DNA of 56,331 nucleotides from Caballeronia catudaia (GTDB lineage: Bacteria > Pseudomonadota > Gammaproteobacteria > Burkholderiales > Burkholderiaceae): contig NZ_FCOF02000044.1 of assembly GCF_001544755.2 (NCBI RefSeq), forward strand, positions 1-56,331. Reading direction: 5' to 3'. Shown piece after piece: positions 7,703 through 16,935 of this stretch (the first letter of the stretch is position 1; every line of letters begins with the position of its first letter). The position numbers and the translations under genes were made by a program. Below the pieces are notes generated by a model, which worked only from the letters and a program-made list of their open reading frames with translations, was not told the DNA's origin and searched no databases.

Positions 7703-8902
7703 ATGACCGATTCAGGCAAGAACATCAACGACCGCGACCTGCAAACCCGCATCGTGCAACCGAAGGATCGCATCACGCCCGGCTTCGAGTCGTTTTCGGT
7801 TCCGGTCGCGCGTGCATCGACGGTCGTGTTTCCCGATCTCGCGACGATGCGCGCGCTCACCTGGAGCGACGATTCGAAATGGCGCTACGGCCTGCACGGC
7901 ACGCCGACGACGATCGCGCTCGCGCAGCGCCTCGCCGCGATCGAAGGCGGCGAACATGCGCTGTTGCAGCCGTCCGGCCTCGCTGCGATCTCGAACGTCT
8001 ACTTCGGTCTGGTGAAGGCGGGCGATCACGTTCTCGTGCCCGACAACGCGTATTCGCCGAACCGCGAGCACGCGGACTGGCTCGCCGCCGACTTCGGGCT
8101 CGAAGTGACGTACTACGATCCGATGACGGGCGCGGGCATCGCCGATTCGATCCGTCCGAACACGAAGCTCATCTGGCTCGAAGCCCCCGGCTCGGTCACG
8201 ATGGAAGTGCAGGACGTGCCGGCGATCGTCGCGGTCGCGCGCGCGAAGGGCATCGTCACGGCGATCGACAACACGTTCTCCGCGGGGCTCGCGTTCAAGC
8301 CGTTCGAGCATGGCGTCGATATCTCCGTGCAGGCGCTGACGAAGTACCAGTCGGGCGGCAGCGACTTGCTGATGGGCGCTGTCATCACGCGCGATATCGA
8401 GCTGCACAAGAAGATGAAGCGCGCGCGCATGCGAATGGGCATCGGCGTGTCGGCGGACGATGCATCGCTCGTGCTGCGCAGCCTGCCGTCGATGAAAACG
8501 CGCTACGAGGCGCACGACCGCACGGCGTTCGCGCTGGCGCAATGGCTCAAGACGCGCCCGGAAGTCGCCGCGGTGCTGCATCCGGCGCTGGAAGATTGTC
8601 CGGGTCACGCGTTCTACGAGCGCGACTTCGAGGGCGGCGCGGGCGGACTGTTCTCGATCGTGTTCGATGGCCGCTACAGCGCCGCGCAAGTCGATGCGTT
8701 CGTCGAAGCGCTGGAACTGCTCTCGATCGGCTGGAGCTGGGGCGGCTCGCATAGCCTCGCGATGCCGTACAACATCCGCTCGATGCGCACGGCGTCGCAA
8801 TGGCCGCACGAGGGCGTGCTGGTGCGCCTCTATATCGGACTGGAAGCGCAAGAGGATTTGCGCGCGGATCTGGAAGCGGCGCTCACAAAGGCGTTCGCCT
8901 GA
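7703..8902 (+). CDS. metC: Cystathionine beta-lyase
   Basis: The 399-residue PLP enzyme of the Cys/Met metabolism family splits cystathionine into homocysteine, pyruvate and ammonia in methionine synthesis. The PLP-binding lysine is Lys214 in ALTKYQSGGSD. The phosphate-binding RYGLHGTPT block (61-69) and DNTFSAG (189-195) fit the MetC branch and not the gamma-synthase branch. It has its own unit between two terminators and faces serB tail to tail. Confidence 0.92.
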   Translation: MTDSGKNINDRDLQTRIVQPKDRITPGFESFSVPVARASTVVFPDLATMRALTWSDDSKWRYGLHGTPTTIALAQRLAAIEGGEHALLQPSGLAAISNVYFGLVKAGDHVLVPDNAYSPNREHADWLAADFGLEVTYYDPMTGAGIADSIRPNTKLIWLEAPGSVTMEVQDVPAIVAVARAKGIVTAIDNTFSAGLAFKPFEHGVDISVQALTKYQSGGSDLLMGAVITRDIELHKKMKRARMRMGIGVSADDASLVLRSLPSMKTRYEAHDRTAFALAQWLKTRPEVAAVLHPALEDCPGHAFYERDFEGGAGGLFSIVFDGRYSAAQVDAFVEALELLSIGWSWGGSHSLAMPYNIRSMRTASQWPHEGVLVRLYIGLEAQEDLRADLEAALTKAFA

Positions 8903-8910
8903 CGGAAGAA

Positions 8911-8939
8911 AGGCGCCTCGCGTTACAAGGCGCCGTTTT
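8911..8939. terminator. Probable bidirectional terminator between metC and serB
   Basis: GGCGCC at 8912-8917 pairs with GGCGCC at 8929-8934 across an 11-base loop. It is flanked by AAA on the left and GTTTT on the right, so it offers a U-run in both directions between two convergent genes. The stem is short, so the strength is uncertain. Confidence 0.55.
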
Positions 8940-8947
8940 CACATCGC

Positions 8948-9787
8948 TCAGAACAGGCGCAACAATCCGTCGAGCCCGACGAAGTTGAACGCCACACTCG
9001 CCGATTGCCGCACGACCGGCTTCGCGCGAAACGCCACCGACAAACCGGCTTCTGCCATCATCTTCAGATCGTTCGAGCCGTCGCCCATTGCGATCGCGCG
9101 CTTCGGATCGATGCCGATCGCCGCGCACGTATCGATGAGCGTGCGCGCCTTCACATCAGCGTTCACGATGTCTCCGACCACTTTCCCGGTCAGCTTGCCG
9201 TCGACGATTTCGAGCGTGTTCGCGCGCGTGTAGTCGAGGCCGAGGCGCGTTTTGAGCCGCTCCGTGAAGAACGTGAATCCGCCCGACACGAGCAGCGTCT
9301 TGAGGCCCGCGGCGCGCGCGCCTTCGAGCATGCGTTCCGCGCCGGGCGACAATTGCAGGCGTTCCTCATAGACGCGTTCCAGCGCCCTCGCATCGAGACC
9401 CTTGAGCAGCGCGACGCGGCGCGTGAGGCTCTCGTTGAAGTCCTTGATCTCGCCGCGCATCGACGCTTCCGTGATCGCCGCGACTTCCGCCTTCAGGCCG
9501 CAGAAATCCGCGATTTCGTCGATGCATTCGATCGTGATGAGCGTCGAGTCCATGTCCATCGCGACGAGGCCGAAATCCGCCAGCTTCGCGTTCGGCTCGA
9601 CATAGGCGTAGTCGAGCGCGTGCGCGCCGCAATACGCGTCGATATCGGGGCGCTGCAGCGGATCGGCGTCGATGAGACGCAGGAGCGTGTCGTCGATGCG
9701 CTTCGTTTCCCGCGAGCGGGCGAGCGCCGCGAGCGGCCGCAGATGCGAATCGGAAATGGGGCTGGGACTTTGGATGACGAGGTTCAT
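8948..9787 (-). CDS. serB: Phosphoserine phosphatase
   Basis: The 279-residue HAD-family enzyme makes L-serine from phosphoserine. The nucleophile motif is DMDSTLI with Asp78 and Asp80. Motif II is the Ser in LLVSGGFTFF, and motif III/IV is GDGSNDLKM. An N-terminal regulatory portion of about 70 residues precedes the catalytic core, as in other Burkholderiaceae SerB proteins. The frame is open 33 codons further upstream, but MNLVIQ gives the family length. It is convergent with metC. Confidence 0.94.
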   Translation of the reverse strand: MNLVIQSPSPISDSHLRPLAALARSRETKRIDDTLLRLIDADPLQRPDIDAYCGAHALDYAYVEPNAKLADFGLVAMDMDSTLITIECIDEIADFCGLKAEVAAITEASMRGEIKDFNESLTRRVALLKGLDARALERVYEERLQLSPGAERMLEGARAAGLKTLLVSGGFTFFTERLKTRLGLDYTRANTLEIVDGKLTGKVVGDIVNADVKARTLIDTCAAIGIDPKRAIAMGDGSNDLKMMAEAGLSVAFRAKPVVRQSASVAFNFVGLDGLLRLF

Positions 9788-10133
9788 CGGAGGCAAAAGC
9801 GCGGAAGGCAGGAAACCGCCATTGTAAAGAACCTTCAGCGCTGCACGCGCGCGGGATCGGCAAAAGCTGCGCGCCGAGCACTGCACGCGGCCGGAGTTCG
9901 CTCTTTGTCACCCTCACAAGCTTGCGAGCGTCAACTTTGCTTTTTTTGGCTTCAATTCATCGACGAGTGTCCTAGCCTGTTCTGGATTCGACTTTTCTAT
10001 TTTCGCGACGCCAGTGAGCACCTCGGAATCTGAGGAGATGTTCTCGATTAAAGAATGTTTCAGCGATTATGGCGGTTTTCCAGATGCCGGTCGCGTACTA
10101 CCATCGGAACCTGTCCACTGAAAGGAGCAGCAC
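9788..10133. other. Intergenic region between serB and an MDR oxidoreductase
   Basis: These 346 bases separate two divergent genes and should hold both promoters. I see no convincing gene. A small CCTC-N7-GAGG inverted repeat lies at 10021-10035, and the last bases carry an AAAGGAG ribosome site for the + strand gene. The DNA from about 9930 is less GC-rich than the flanks. Confidence 0.5.
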
Positions 10134-11150
10134 ATGAAAGCCATCGGCCTGACGCATTACCTTCCGATCTCCAATCCCGAATCGCTCGTCGATATCGAAC
10201 TCGACAAACCGACGCCTACCGGCCGCGATCTGCTCGTGAAAATCGAGGCGATCGCCGTGAATCCCGTCGACACGAAAGTGCGCGCGCCGAAGGACAAGAT
10301 CGAGGACACGCCGCGCGTGCTCGGCTGGGACGCGGCGGGCATCGTGGAAGCGGTCGGTCCCGACGTCACGCTTTTCAAGGCCGGCGATCCGGTTTATTAC
10401 GCCGGCGACATCACGCGGCAGGGCGCGAACAGCGAGTTTCATCTGGTCGACGAGCGCATCGTCGGCGCCAAGCCGAAGTCGCTCGATTTCACCTGCGCCG
10501 CCGCGCTGCCGCTTACGACCATCACCGCTTGGGAAGCGCTGTTCGAGCGCCTGGGCGTATCGGCGGAAGGCAAGGACGCGGGCAAGTCGGTGCTGATCAT
10601 CGGCGGGGCGGGCGGCGTCGGCTCCATCGGCATTCAGCTCGCGAAGCGCGTCGCGAAGCTGCAAGTGATCGCGACCGCGTCGCGGCCCGAATCGGCGAAA
10701 TGGGCGGAGGACCTCGGCGCGGATCACATCGTCAATCACTTCGACGACATTGCGCAGCAGATGAAGGCAATCGGCTTTCCGCAAGTCGATTACGTGCTTA
10801 TCTTCAACGATACCGACAAGCATTTCCCCGCGGCCGCCGAGGTCATCAAGCCGCAAGGCGGCATCTGCACGATCGTCGAGAATGCGAAACCGATTGCGGT
10901 CGAATTGCTGAAATCGAAGAGCGCGGCGTTTCACTGGGAGTTCATGTTCACGCGCGCGATGTTCAAGACGCCCGACATGATCGAGCAGCACAAGCTGCTG
11001 TCCGAAGTGGCGCGGCTGATCGACGCAGGCACGATTCGCACGACGCTCGGCAAAAATCTCGGCGCTATCAACGCGGCGAATCTGCGCGAGGCGCATCGGC
11101 TGCTGGAAGAAGGGCGCACGGTCGGCAAGCTCGTGCTGACCGGCTTCTGA
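10134..11150 (+). CDS. Zinc-binding-alcohol-dehydrogenase-family NAD(P)H oxidoreductase (MDR superfamily)
   Basis: The 338-residue medium-chain reductase resembles the quinone-oxidoreductase-like branch. A GroES-like N-terminal half contains VNPVDTKVR. The nucleotide-binding half has the motif GGAGGVGSIGIQLAK near residues 157-171. The catalytic and structural zinc cysteines of true alcohol dehydrogenases are absent, so reduction of a quinone or an activated double bond is more likely. AAAGGAG precedes the ATG at an ideal distance. It appears to be monocistronic. Confidence 0.8.
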   Translation: MKAIGLTHYLPISNPESLVDIELDKPTPTGRDLLVKIEAIAVNPVDTKVRAPKDKIEDTPRVLGWDAAGIVEAVGPDVTLFKAGDPVYYAGDITRQGANSEFHLVDERIVGAKPKSLDFTCAAALPLTTITAWEALFERLGVSAEGKDAGKSVLIIGGAGGVGSIGIQLAKRVAKLQVIATASRPESAKWAEDLGADHIVNHFDDIAQQMKAIGFPQVDYVLIFNDTDKHFPAAAEVIKPQGGICTIVENAKPIAVELLKSKSAAFHWEFMFTRAMFKTPDMIEQHKLLSEVARLIDAGTIRTTLGKNLGAINAANLREAHRLLEEGRTVGKLVLTGF

Positions 11151-11304
11151 TCGCGCGTTGACGAACGTCATTGACTTTGCCGTACGCGCGGGTTTTCCAC
11201 TAGGATGACCAATGAGGCGGGGCGCTAGACTTGATCCGCCCTACAGCACGCCGGCGCACATGGCGGCGCCGGCCTTCCTCAGCGCTCGATACGGAGGTGG
11301 CGGC

Positions 11305-11856
11305 ATGAATCGTCCTTTGAACGTTCGTCGCATCGTTTCCGTCGCCGCGCTCGCGATGTGCGCCGCGACCGCTCACGCGACGCCAGGCATCAAGGTGCTG
11401 TCCGAAGCGCCCAATGACGGTCCCATCAAGTACACCGTGAAGATGGCGTCGAAAAACTTCGGCAACGAACAGGAAACGCGCACCATACGCTCGGGTCAGA
11501 CCGATGACTTCACCTGGCAGGGCACGGCGCCGAGCGGCGCGCAGGCGGTGCCTGACGGCTGTCCGCAGGCCGCTTCCGTGCCGAAGAGCGCGGACGGGCA
11601 GGCGATCCGGCAAGTGCAGATCCGTTTCGCGCCGATGGTCGGCGACAACGGTTCGGCCAACGTGCAGATCAGCTTTCGCGCCTACGCGCCGAAGGGCACG
11701 AACAAGGTGACCGTCGGCGGCAAGAGCCTGCAATGTCCCGTTGATAACCGTTTCAGCCAGATCGTGCGCTTCTCGATGCCGACCTCCACCGGTTCGAAGA
11801 AAACCGTCACGCTCGATGACGGCACGCAACTGACCGTGACCGCGAGCCGAAAGTAA
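11305..11856 (+). CDS. Exported protein of unknown function
   Basis: The 183-residue protein starts with a clear Sec signal peptide: a basic MNRPLNVRR, a hydrophobic core, and cleavage after AHA at about residue 26. The mature part is rich in polar residues and beta-type segments (for example VTVGGKSLQCPVDNRF) and has two cysteines that could form a disulfide. I do not recognise the family. GGAGGTG precedes this ATG. The frame is open 31 codons upstream, but only this start yields a signal peptide. A good terminator follows. Confidence 0.75.
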   Translation: MNRPLNVRRIVSVAALAMCAATAHATPGIKVLSEAPNDGPIKYTVKMASKNFGNEQETRTIRSGQTDDFTWQGTAPSGAQAVPDGCPQAASVPKSADGQAIRQVQIRFAPMVGDNGSANVQISFRAYAPKGTNKVTVGGKSLQCPVDNRFSQIVRFSMPTSTGSKKTVTLDDGTQLTVTASRK

Positions 11857-11864
11857 GTAACACT

Positions 11865-11893
11865 GCGCGCCGAGCGATGTCGGCGCGCTTTTT
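11865..11893 (+). terminator. Intrinsic terminator after the exported-protein gene
   Basis: A perfect 9-bp stem (11865-11873 with 11880-11888) and 6-base loop are followed by five T residues, beginning 8 bases after the stop. Confidence 0.85.
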
Positions 11894-12113
11894 AAAGCGC
11901 ATCATTCGCAACTAACCGTCTTTTCGCTAAACACCCGCAAAAACAATCCGGCAGTAAGGCTTACAGATAGTCAGACCGCGGCGGCGGCGCATGTAAACGC
12001 AACGGTCTCGAACGCGTCGTGCGCGCACCGTTTGGCACGCTTCGTGCGAGTCGTTATCGCTACCGCGCCGCGAGGCGCATCCATCGACTCGATCCGACAG
12101 CGAAGGTGCCGCG

Positions 12114-13013
12114 ATGCCGCACATGATCTGGAAAGGCGCGATCAGCTTCGGGCTGGTCCACGTGCCCGTGCAACTCTATCCGGCGACGCAGTCGGAAAAG
12201 GTCGGCTTCAACCTGCTCGACAAGCGCTCGATGGACCCCATCGGCTACAAGCAGATCAACAAGAACACGGGCAAGGAAGTCACGCGCGACAACATCGTGC
12301 GCGGCTTCGAGTACGAGAAGGGCAAGTACGTCGTGATGACCGACGCCGAAATCCGCGCGGCCAATCCCGAGTCGACGCAGACGGTCGATATTCTTGCTTT
12401 CGTCGATGCCCCTGAAATCTCGTTCCTCTCGCTCGATACGCCTTACTATCTCGCACCCGATCGCAAGGGCGAAAAAGTCTACGCGCTGTTGCGCGACGCG
12501 CTGAAGGACACCGGCAAGGTCGGCATCGCGAGCGTCGTGCTGCATAACAAGCAGCATCTGGCCGCGCTGATTCCGGTCGGTCCCGCGCTCGCGCTCAACA
12601 CCTTGCGCTGGGGCGACGAAGTGCGCGATTTCACCGAGTTCAAGTTCCCCGACGAAAGCACGAAGAAGGCCGGCGTCACGCCGAAGGAACTGGAGATGGC
12701 CAAACGCCTCATCGACGACATGAGCGACACGTGGGACCCGACCAAGTATCACGACACCTTCAAGGACGACATCATGGCGCTCGTCGACAAGAAGGTGAAG
12801 GAAGGCAAGGTCGCTGAAGTGATGACGATCGAGGAAGGCGAGCACAAGCCGTCGGCGGATATTCTGGATCTGTCGGAACTGCTCAAACGCAGCCTCAAGA
12901 AGGGCGGTGCAACGCCGAAACGCGGCGCGAAGGCCGCGCAATCCGGCGAAGAAGGCAGCGAGCAACCGACGCGCCCCGCGCGCAAGGCGACGACACGCCG
13001 CAAACGCGCGTGA
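12114..13013 (+). CDS. ku: Non-homologous end-joining protein Ku
   Basis: The 299-residue Ku homodimer binds broken double-strand ends and recruits LigD. The N-terminal MIWKGAISFGLVHVPVQLYPAT and the central LNTLRWGDEVRDF are typical of bacterial Ku. The last 45 residues form a basic, Lys- and Arg-rich tail that probably contacts DNA. It precedes ligD by 50 bases, so the two form one NHEJ operon. Confidence 0.96.
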   Translation: MPHMIWKGAISFGLVHVPVQLYPATQSEKVGFNLLDKRSMDPIGYKQINKNTGKEVTRDNIVRGFEYEKGKYVVMTDAEIRAANPESTQTVDILAFVDAPEISFLSLDTPYYLAPDRKGEKVYALLRDALKDTGKVGIASVVLHNKQHLAALIPVGPALALNTLRWGDEVRDFTEFKFPDESTKKAGVTPKELEMAKRLIDDMSDTWDPTKYHDTFKDDIMALVDKKVKEGKVAEVMTIEEGEHKPSADILDLSELLKRSLKKGGATPKRGAKAAQSGEEGSEQPTRPARKATTRRKRA

Positions 13014-13063
13014 GCATACGGGCCTATGAGCGCATGAGAGCATGAGTCACGAAGCAGACGACG

Positions 13064-15799
13064 ATGGCTGAGAAACTCGAAACCTATCAACGCATGCGGC
13101 GCTTCGAAAAGACGCCGGAACCGTCCGGCGTCGCGAAGCGTAGCGCTAGCGCGCGCGCGAAAAAATCCGCGAAACAGGCTTTGTCGTTCGTCATCCAGGA
13201 ACACGACGCGCGCCGCCTGCATTACGACTTCCGGCTCGAACTCGACGGCACGCTCAAGTCGTGGGCGGTGCCCAAGGGCCCGAGTCTCGATCCATCGGTG
13301 AAGCGTCTCGCGGTGCATGTCGAGGATCATCCGCTGGATTACGGTTCATTCGAAGGCGAGATTCCCGAAGGCAACTACGGCGCGGGCAGCGTCATCGTGT
13401 GGGATCGCGGGACATGGGCGCCGCAGTCGGGCAGTGTCGAAGAAGCCGCGCGCGAATACGAGAAAGGCAAGCTCAAGTTCGTGCTCGACGGCGAAAAGCT
13501 GCATGGCGGCTGGACGCTCGTGAAGAGCCACATGCGCGGCAGCGGCGACAAGGAGCAGTGGCTGCTCATCAAGGAACGCGATGACGAAGCGCGGCCCGAA
13601 GCCGAATACGACATCCTGTTGAAAAAGCCGGGCAGCGTGCTGTCCGAGTCGCTCGGCGCGCGCGACAAGAGCGGCGCGTTGCTCGAACGCGCCGAACGCA
13701 AGGCGGCCGCGAAGAAAGCGCCCGCGCGCCGGTCGGCGGCACGGAAAGAAGCGGAGGGACACGCGCATCCGGATATCGTCGCGAATCGCAGCGCGGAGTC
13801 GTTGCGCACGTTGTCGCACGAGCCGGCGATCGAAGGCGCCGCGAAGGCGAAGCTGCCCGCGACCTTCAAGCCGCAGCTCGCGACGCTCGTCGACGCCGCG
13901 CCGCCCGGCGATGACTGGGCCTACGAAATCAAGTTCGATGGCTACCGGATGCTCGCGCGCATCGAAACGATCAAGGGCAAGCGCGAGATCCGCATCTATA
14001 CGCGCAACGGCAACGACTGGAGCGCGAAGTTTTCGAAGCAGATGAAGGCGCTCGACAAGCTGGATATCGAAAGCGGCTGGCTCGATGGCGAAGCCGTCGT
14101 GCTCGACGAGCGCGGCCTGCCCGATTTCCAGGCGCTGCAAAACGCGTTCGATGCGGGACGGCCGCAGGACATCGTCGTGTATTTTTTTGACGTGCCGTAT
14201 CTGAACGGCTACGACCTGCGCCACGTGCCGCTCGTGCAACGGCGCGCCATCCTGAAGGCGCTCATCGAGCCCATCGACGATCCGGTGCTGCGCTATTCGC
14301 AGGACTTCGCCTTTCACGCGGAAGAACTGCTCAAGAGCGCGTGCGACATGGCGCTCGAAGGCATCATCGGCAAGCGGATCGACAGCACGTATGTGTCGGG
14401 GCGCAGCAACGCGTGGATCAAGCTCAAGTGCCGTCGCAGGCAAGAGTTCGTGATCGGCGGCTATTCGGAGCCAGCGGGCAGCCGCGGAGAATTCGGCGCG
14501 CTTCTGCTCGGCGTATATGACGCGCACGGCAAGCTGCAATATGCGGGCCGCGTGGGCACCGGTTTCGATCACAAGATGCTCGTCGCGGTGAAGAAGGAGC
14601 TCGACAAGCGCGAGACGCGGCGCATGCCGTTCGAAAGCGAGCCGCAGGAACGCAGCCGCACGCCGGTGCATTGGGTGAAGCCCGAACTCGTGGCCGAGTG
14701 CAATTTCGCGGAATGGACCAAGGAGCGCATCGTGCGACAAGCATCGTTCATCAGTCTGCGTGACGATAAACCCGCGCGTCAGATCGTCAAGGAAGAGCCG
14801 GTAACGGCGAAAAAAGTCACTGCCGAAAAGGCGCCTGCGAAGAAGGCGGCATCGAAAACGGCGGTCAAGAAAACATCGGCGAAGGCGAAAGCAGCCTCGG
14901 CCGAGATCGAAGGCGTAAAGATTAGTCATCCAGAACGTGTCATCGACAAATCGACGGGCTTCACCAAGCTCGATGTCGTCGAGTATTACGCGTCGGTCGC
15001 CGACTGGATGCTGCCGCATCTGAAGGATCGTCCGGTGTCGCTCGTGCGCGCGCCCGAGGACATCGGCGGCGAACTGTTCTTCCAGAAGCACAGCGCGAAG
15101 CTCGCGATTCCGCATATCACGCAACATCCCGATATCGATCCGGGGCATCCGCCGCTGCTCACGATCGAATCGCCGCAAGCGCTCGTCGGCACCGCGCAGA
15201 TGGGCACGATCGAACTGCATACGTGGAACGCGGTGGCATCGAACATCGAGAAGCCGGATCGCATGGTGTTCGATCTCGATCCGGGCGAAGGCGTCGGCTG
15301 GGAACGCATGATCGAGGCCGCGAAGCTCACGAAGGAACTGCTCGCGGAGCTTGGCCTCACGTCGTTCTGCAAGACGAGCGGCGGCAAGGGCTTTCATGTC
15401 GTCGTGCCGCTCACGAAACACGTGGGCTGGGACGAGATGAAGGCGTTTTCGCAAGCCGTCGCGCAACACATGGCGAATGCGCTGCCCAAGTTCTTCTCGG
15501 CGAAGATGGGCATGCAGAACCGCAAGGGCAAGATCTTCATCGACTATCTGCGCAACAACCGCGGATCGAGCACGGTCGCGGCATTTTCGCTGCGCGCGCG
15601 CCCGGGACTCGGCGCGTCGATGCCGCTTTCGTGGGACGAACTCGACGACGTCGCGAGCGGCGATCAATGGAACATCGGCAATGCGCACGAGCGGCTCGAT
15701 GCGCTGAAGAGCGATCCGTGGGCGGGCTACGAGAAGGCGCGTCAGAGGCTCACGGCGGAGATGAAGAAGCGGCTCGGCATGAGCGCGCCGCGCAGGTGA
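13064..15799 (+). CDS. ligD: Multidomain ATP-dependent DNA ligase D
   Basis: The 911-residue enzyme processes and seals broken ends with Ku. The domains run in the Pseudomonas-type order. First is a 3'-phosphoesterase (about 35-200), with His47 and His53 in the HDARRLHYDFRLE motif. Then comes the ATP-dependent ligase (about 270-590), with the AMP-accepting Lys290 in EIKFDGYR. Then comes the primase/polymerase (about 630-905), with metal-binding Asp737 and Asp739 in VFDLDPGEG and the SGGKGFHV motif. Lys- and Ala-rich linkers separate the domains. All three active sites look intact. Confidence 0.96.
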   Translation: MAEKLETYQRMRRFEKTPEPSGVAKRSASARAKKSAKQALSFVIQEHDARRLHYDFRLELDGTLKSWAVPKGPSLDPSVKRLAVHVEDHPLDYGSFEGEIPEGNYGAGSVIVWDRGTWAPQSGSVEEAAREYEKGKLKFVLDGEKLHGGWTLVKSHMRGSGDKEQWLLIKERDDEARPEAEYDILLKKPGSVLSESLGARDKSGALLERAERKAAAKKAPARRSAARKEAEGHAHPDIVANRSAESLRTLSHEPAIEGAAKAKLPATFKPQLATLVDAAPPGDDWAYEIKFDGYRMLARIETIKGKREIRIYTRNGNDWSAKFSKQMKALDKLDIESGWLDGEAVVLDERGLPDFQALQNAFDAGRPQDIVVYFFDVPYLNGYDLRHVPLVQRRAILKALIEPIDDPVLRYSQDFAFHAEELLKSACDMALEGIIGKRIDSTYVSGRSNAWIKLKCRRRQEFVIGGYSEPAGSRGEFGALLLGVYDAHGKLQYAGRVGTGFDHKMLVAVKKELDKRETRRMPFESEPQERSRTPVHWVKPELVAECNFAEWTKERIVRQASFISLRDDKPARQIVKEEPVTAKKVTAEKAPAKKAASKTAVKKTSAKAKAASAEIEGVKISHPERVIDKSTGFTKLDVVEYYASVADWMLPHLKDRPVSLVRAPEDIGGELFFQKHSAKLAIPHITQHPDIDPGHPPLLTIESPQALVGTAQMGTIELHTWNAVASNIEKPDRMVFDLDPGEGVGWERMIEAAKLTKELLAELGLTSFCKTSGGKGFHVVVPLTKHVGWDEMKAFSQAVAQHMANALPKFFSAKMGMQNRKGKIFIDYLRNNRGSSTVAAFSLRARPGLGASMPLSWDELDDVASGDQWNIGNAHERLDALKSDPWAGYEKARQRLTAEMKKRLGMSAPRR

Positions 15800-15818
15800 T
15801 GTCGAACACAGGGAGACG

Positions 15819-16124
15819 ATGATGAAGCAGTCGAACGCAGCGCCACAGAGCGTGCCCGAGGGTGGGCGCGAGATGTCGGCCAAGGACCGCGAGACGCAAG
15901 CGCACGACGATGCATCGAGCGCGCCGTTGCCGCACGAGACGGATCAGAACGTCGAGTCGCAGCACGAGCATGGCGCGCGCGATGTCGGCAAGCAGGCGCA
16001 TGAAGACATCGAACGCGGTCTCGTCGATACGGATCGACGTGGCGGCAGCGACTATCAACGCGACACGCAGCGCGACGAACACGCGAACGTGAACAGCGGC
16101 GAAAGCGGCGCGCCCGAGCGATGA
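15819..16124 (+). CDS. Small, very hydrophilic protein of unknown function
   Basis: The 101-residue protein is almost wholly polar, rich in Asp, Glu, His, Arg and Gln, with no hydrophobic core, so it is likely disordered. It starts 19 bases after ligD with a GGGAGA ribosome site and two adjacent ATGs, and is probably cotranscribed with ku and ligD. The composition is reminiscent of general stress proteins, but no family can be assigned. A link to DNA repair is inference from position only. Confidence 0.6.
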   Translation: MMKQSNAAPQSVPEGGREMSAKDRETQAHDDASSAPLPHETDQNVESQHEHGARDVGKQAHEDIERGLVDTDRRGGSDYQRDTQRDEHANVNSGESGAPER

Positions 16125-16326
16125 ACCGAACGGTGCAGAGGGACTGCGGATAGCAGCGCGCGGCCCGGTTGCGTAAAATGATTCGTTGATCAAAAAGCGG
16201 GCCTGGAAGACAACGTTCGACGCGTTTTCTACCGATGCATGCGATGCGCGGCAGCTCGAACCGGTAAGCCCTTCCGACGCTTGCATCCCATGCCCGCGCA
16301 GCAGCCAGAAGCCAACACAACGGAAC

Positions 16327-16935
16327 ATGCCACTCGACCTCCTGTCCCGTCTGAAGCACGAAACCGCCGCGTGTCATGTGCGGCTCGAGAATGCGCTCGG
16401 CCTGATGCGGGACGATCTGCAACGCGACCAATACATCGCACTGCTCGAACGATTCTATGGCTACGTCGCGCCGTGGGAAGATGCGGCGGCCGCGTGCATG
16501 CCCGCAGCGCTCGCGGAGTTTTTCGACGCGCGCCGCAAAGCGCCGCTGCTCGCCGCCGATCTCGCCGCGCTGACGGGCGAGCGGCCGCAAGTCGACCCAT
16601 GCCATGACCTGCCGCGCATGCATAACATCGGCGGCGCATTCGGCTCGATGTACGTGATGGAAGGCAGCACGCTCGGCGGGCGCTTCATCGCGCCGCATGT
16701 CGCCGAACGTCTCGATCTCGAACCGGGTTTCGGCAATACCTATTTCCACGGCTACGGTCCGCGCACGGGCAGCATGTGGAACGTCTTTCGCGCGACCGCT
16801 GAGTCGTCGGTGCCCGAGCTTCAGTTCGACGATGCGGTGAAGACCGCCATCGCGACTTTCGAAAGCCTGCACGCGTGGCTGTGTCCCGAAACGGCCGATG
16901 CCGAGGCATCGCCGGCGCCCGGAGCGGCGTCATGA
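16327..16935 (+). CDS. bphO: Biliverdin-producing heme oxygenase (BphO type)
   Basis: The 202-residue protein opens heme to biliverdin, the chromophore of bacteriophytochromes. The proximal-histidine region is TAACHVRLEN with His17. The distal helix has the characteristic GSMYVMEGSTLGG near residues 101-113. The frame is open 47 codons upstream, but MPLDLLSRLKHET gives the family length. Its stop overlaps the bphP start as ATGA, so chromophore synthesis and the photoreceptor are coupled. Confidence 0.92.
   Translation: MPLDLLSRLKHETAACHVRLENALGLMRDDLQRDQYIALLERFYGYVAPWEDAAAACMPAALAEFFDARRKAPLLAADLAALTGERPQVDPCHDLPRMHNIGGAFGSMYVMEGSTLGGRFIAPHVAERLDLEPGFGNTYFHGYGPRTGSMWNVFRATAESSVPELQFDDAVKTAIATFESLHAWLCPETADAEASPAPGAAS

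Noticed and set aside
13346..15883. An 845-codon frame opposite ligD
   Set aside because: Composition is low-complexity Arg/Leu/Ala/His with no motif, and ligD on the + strand has all its active-site residues.
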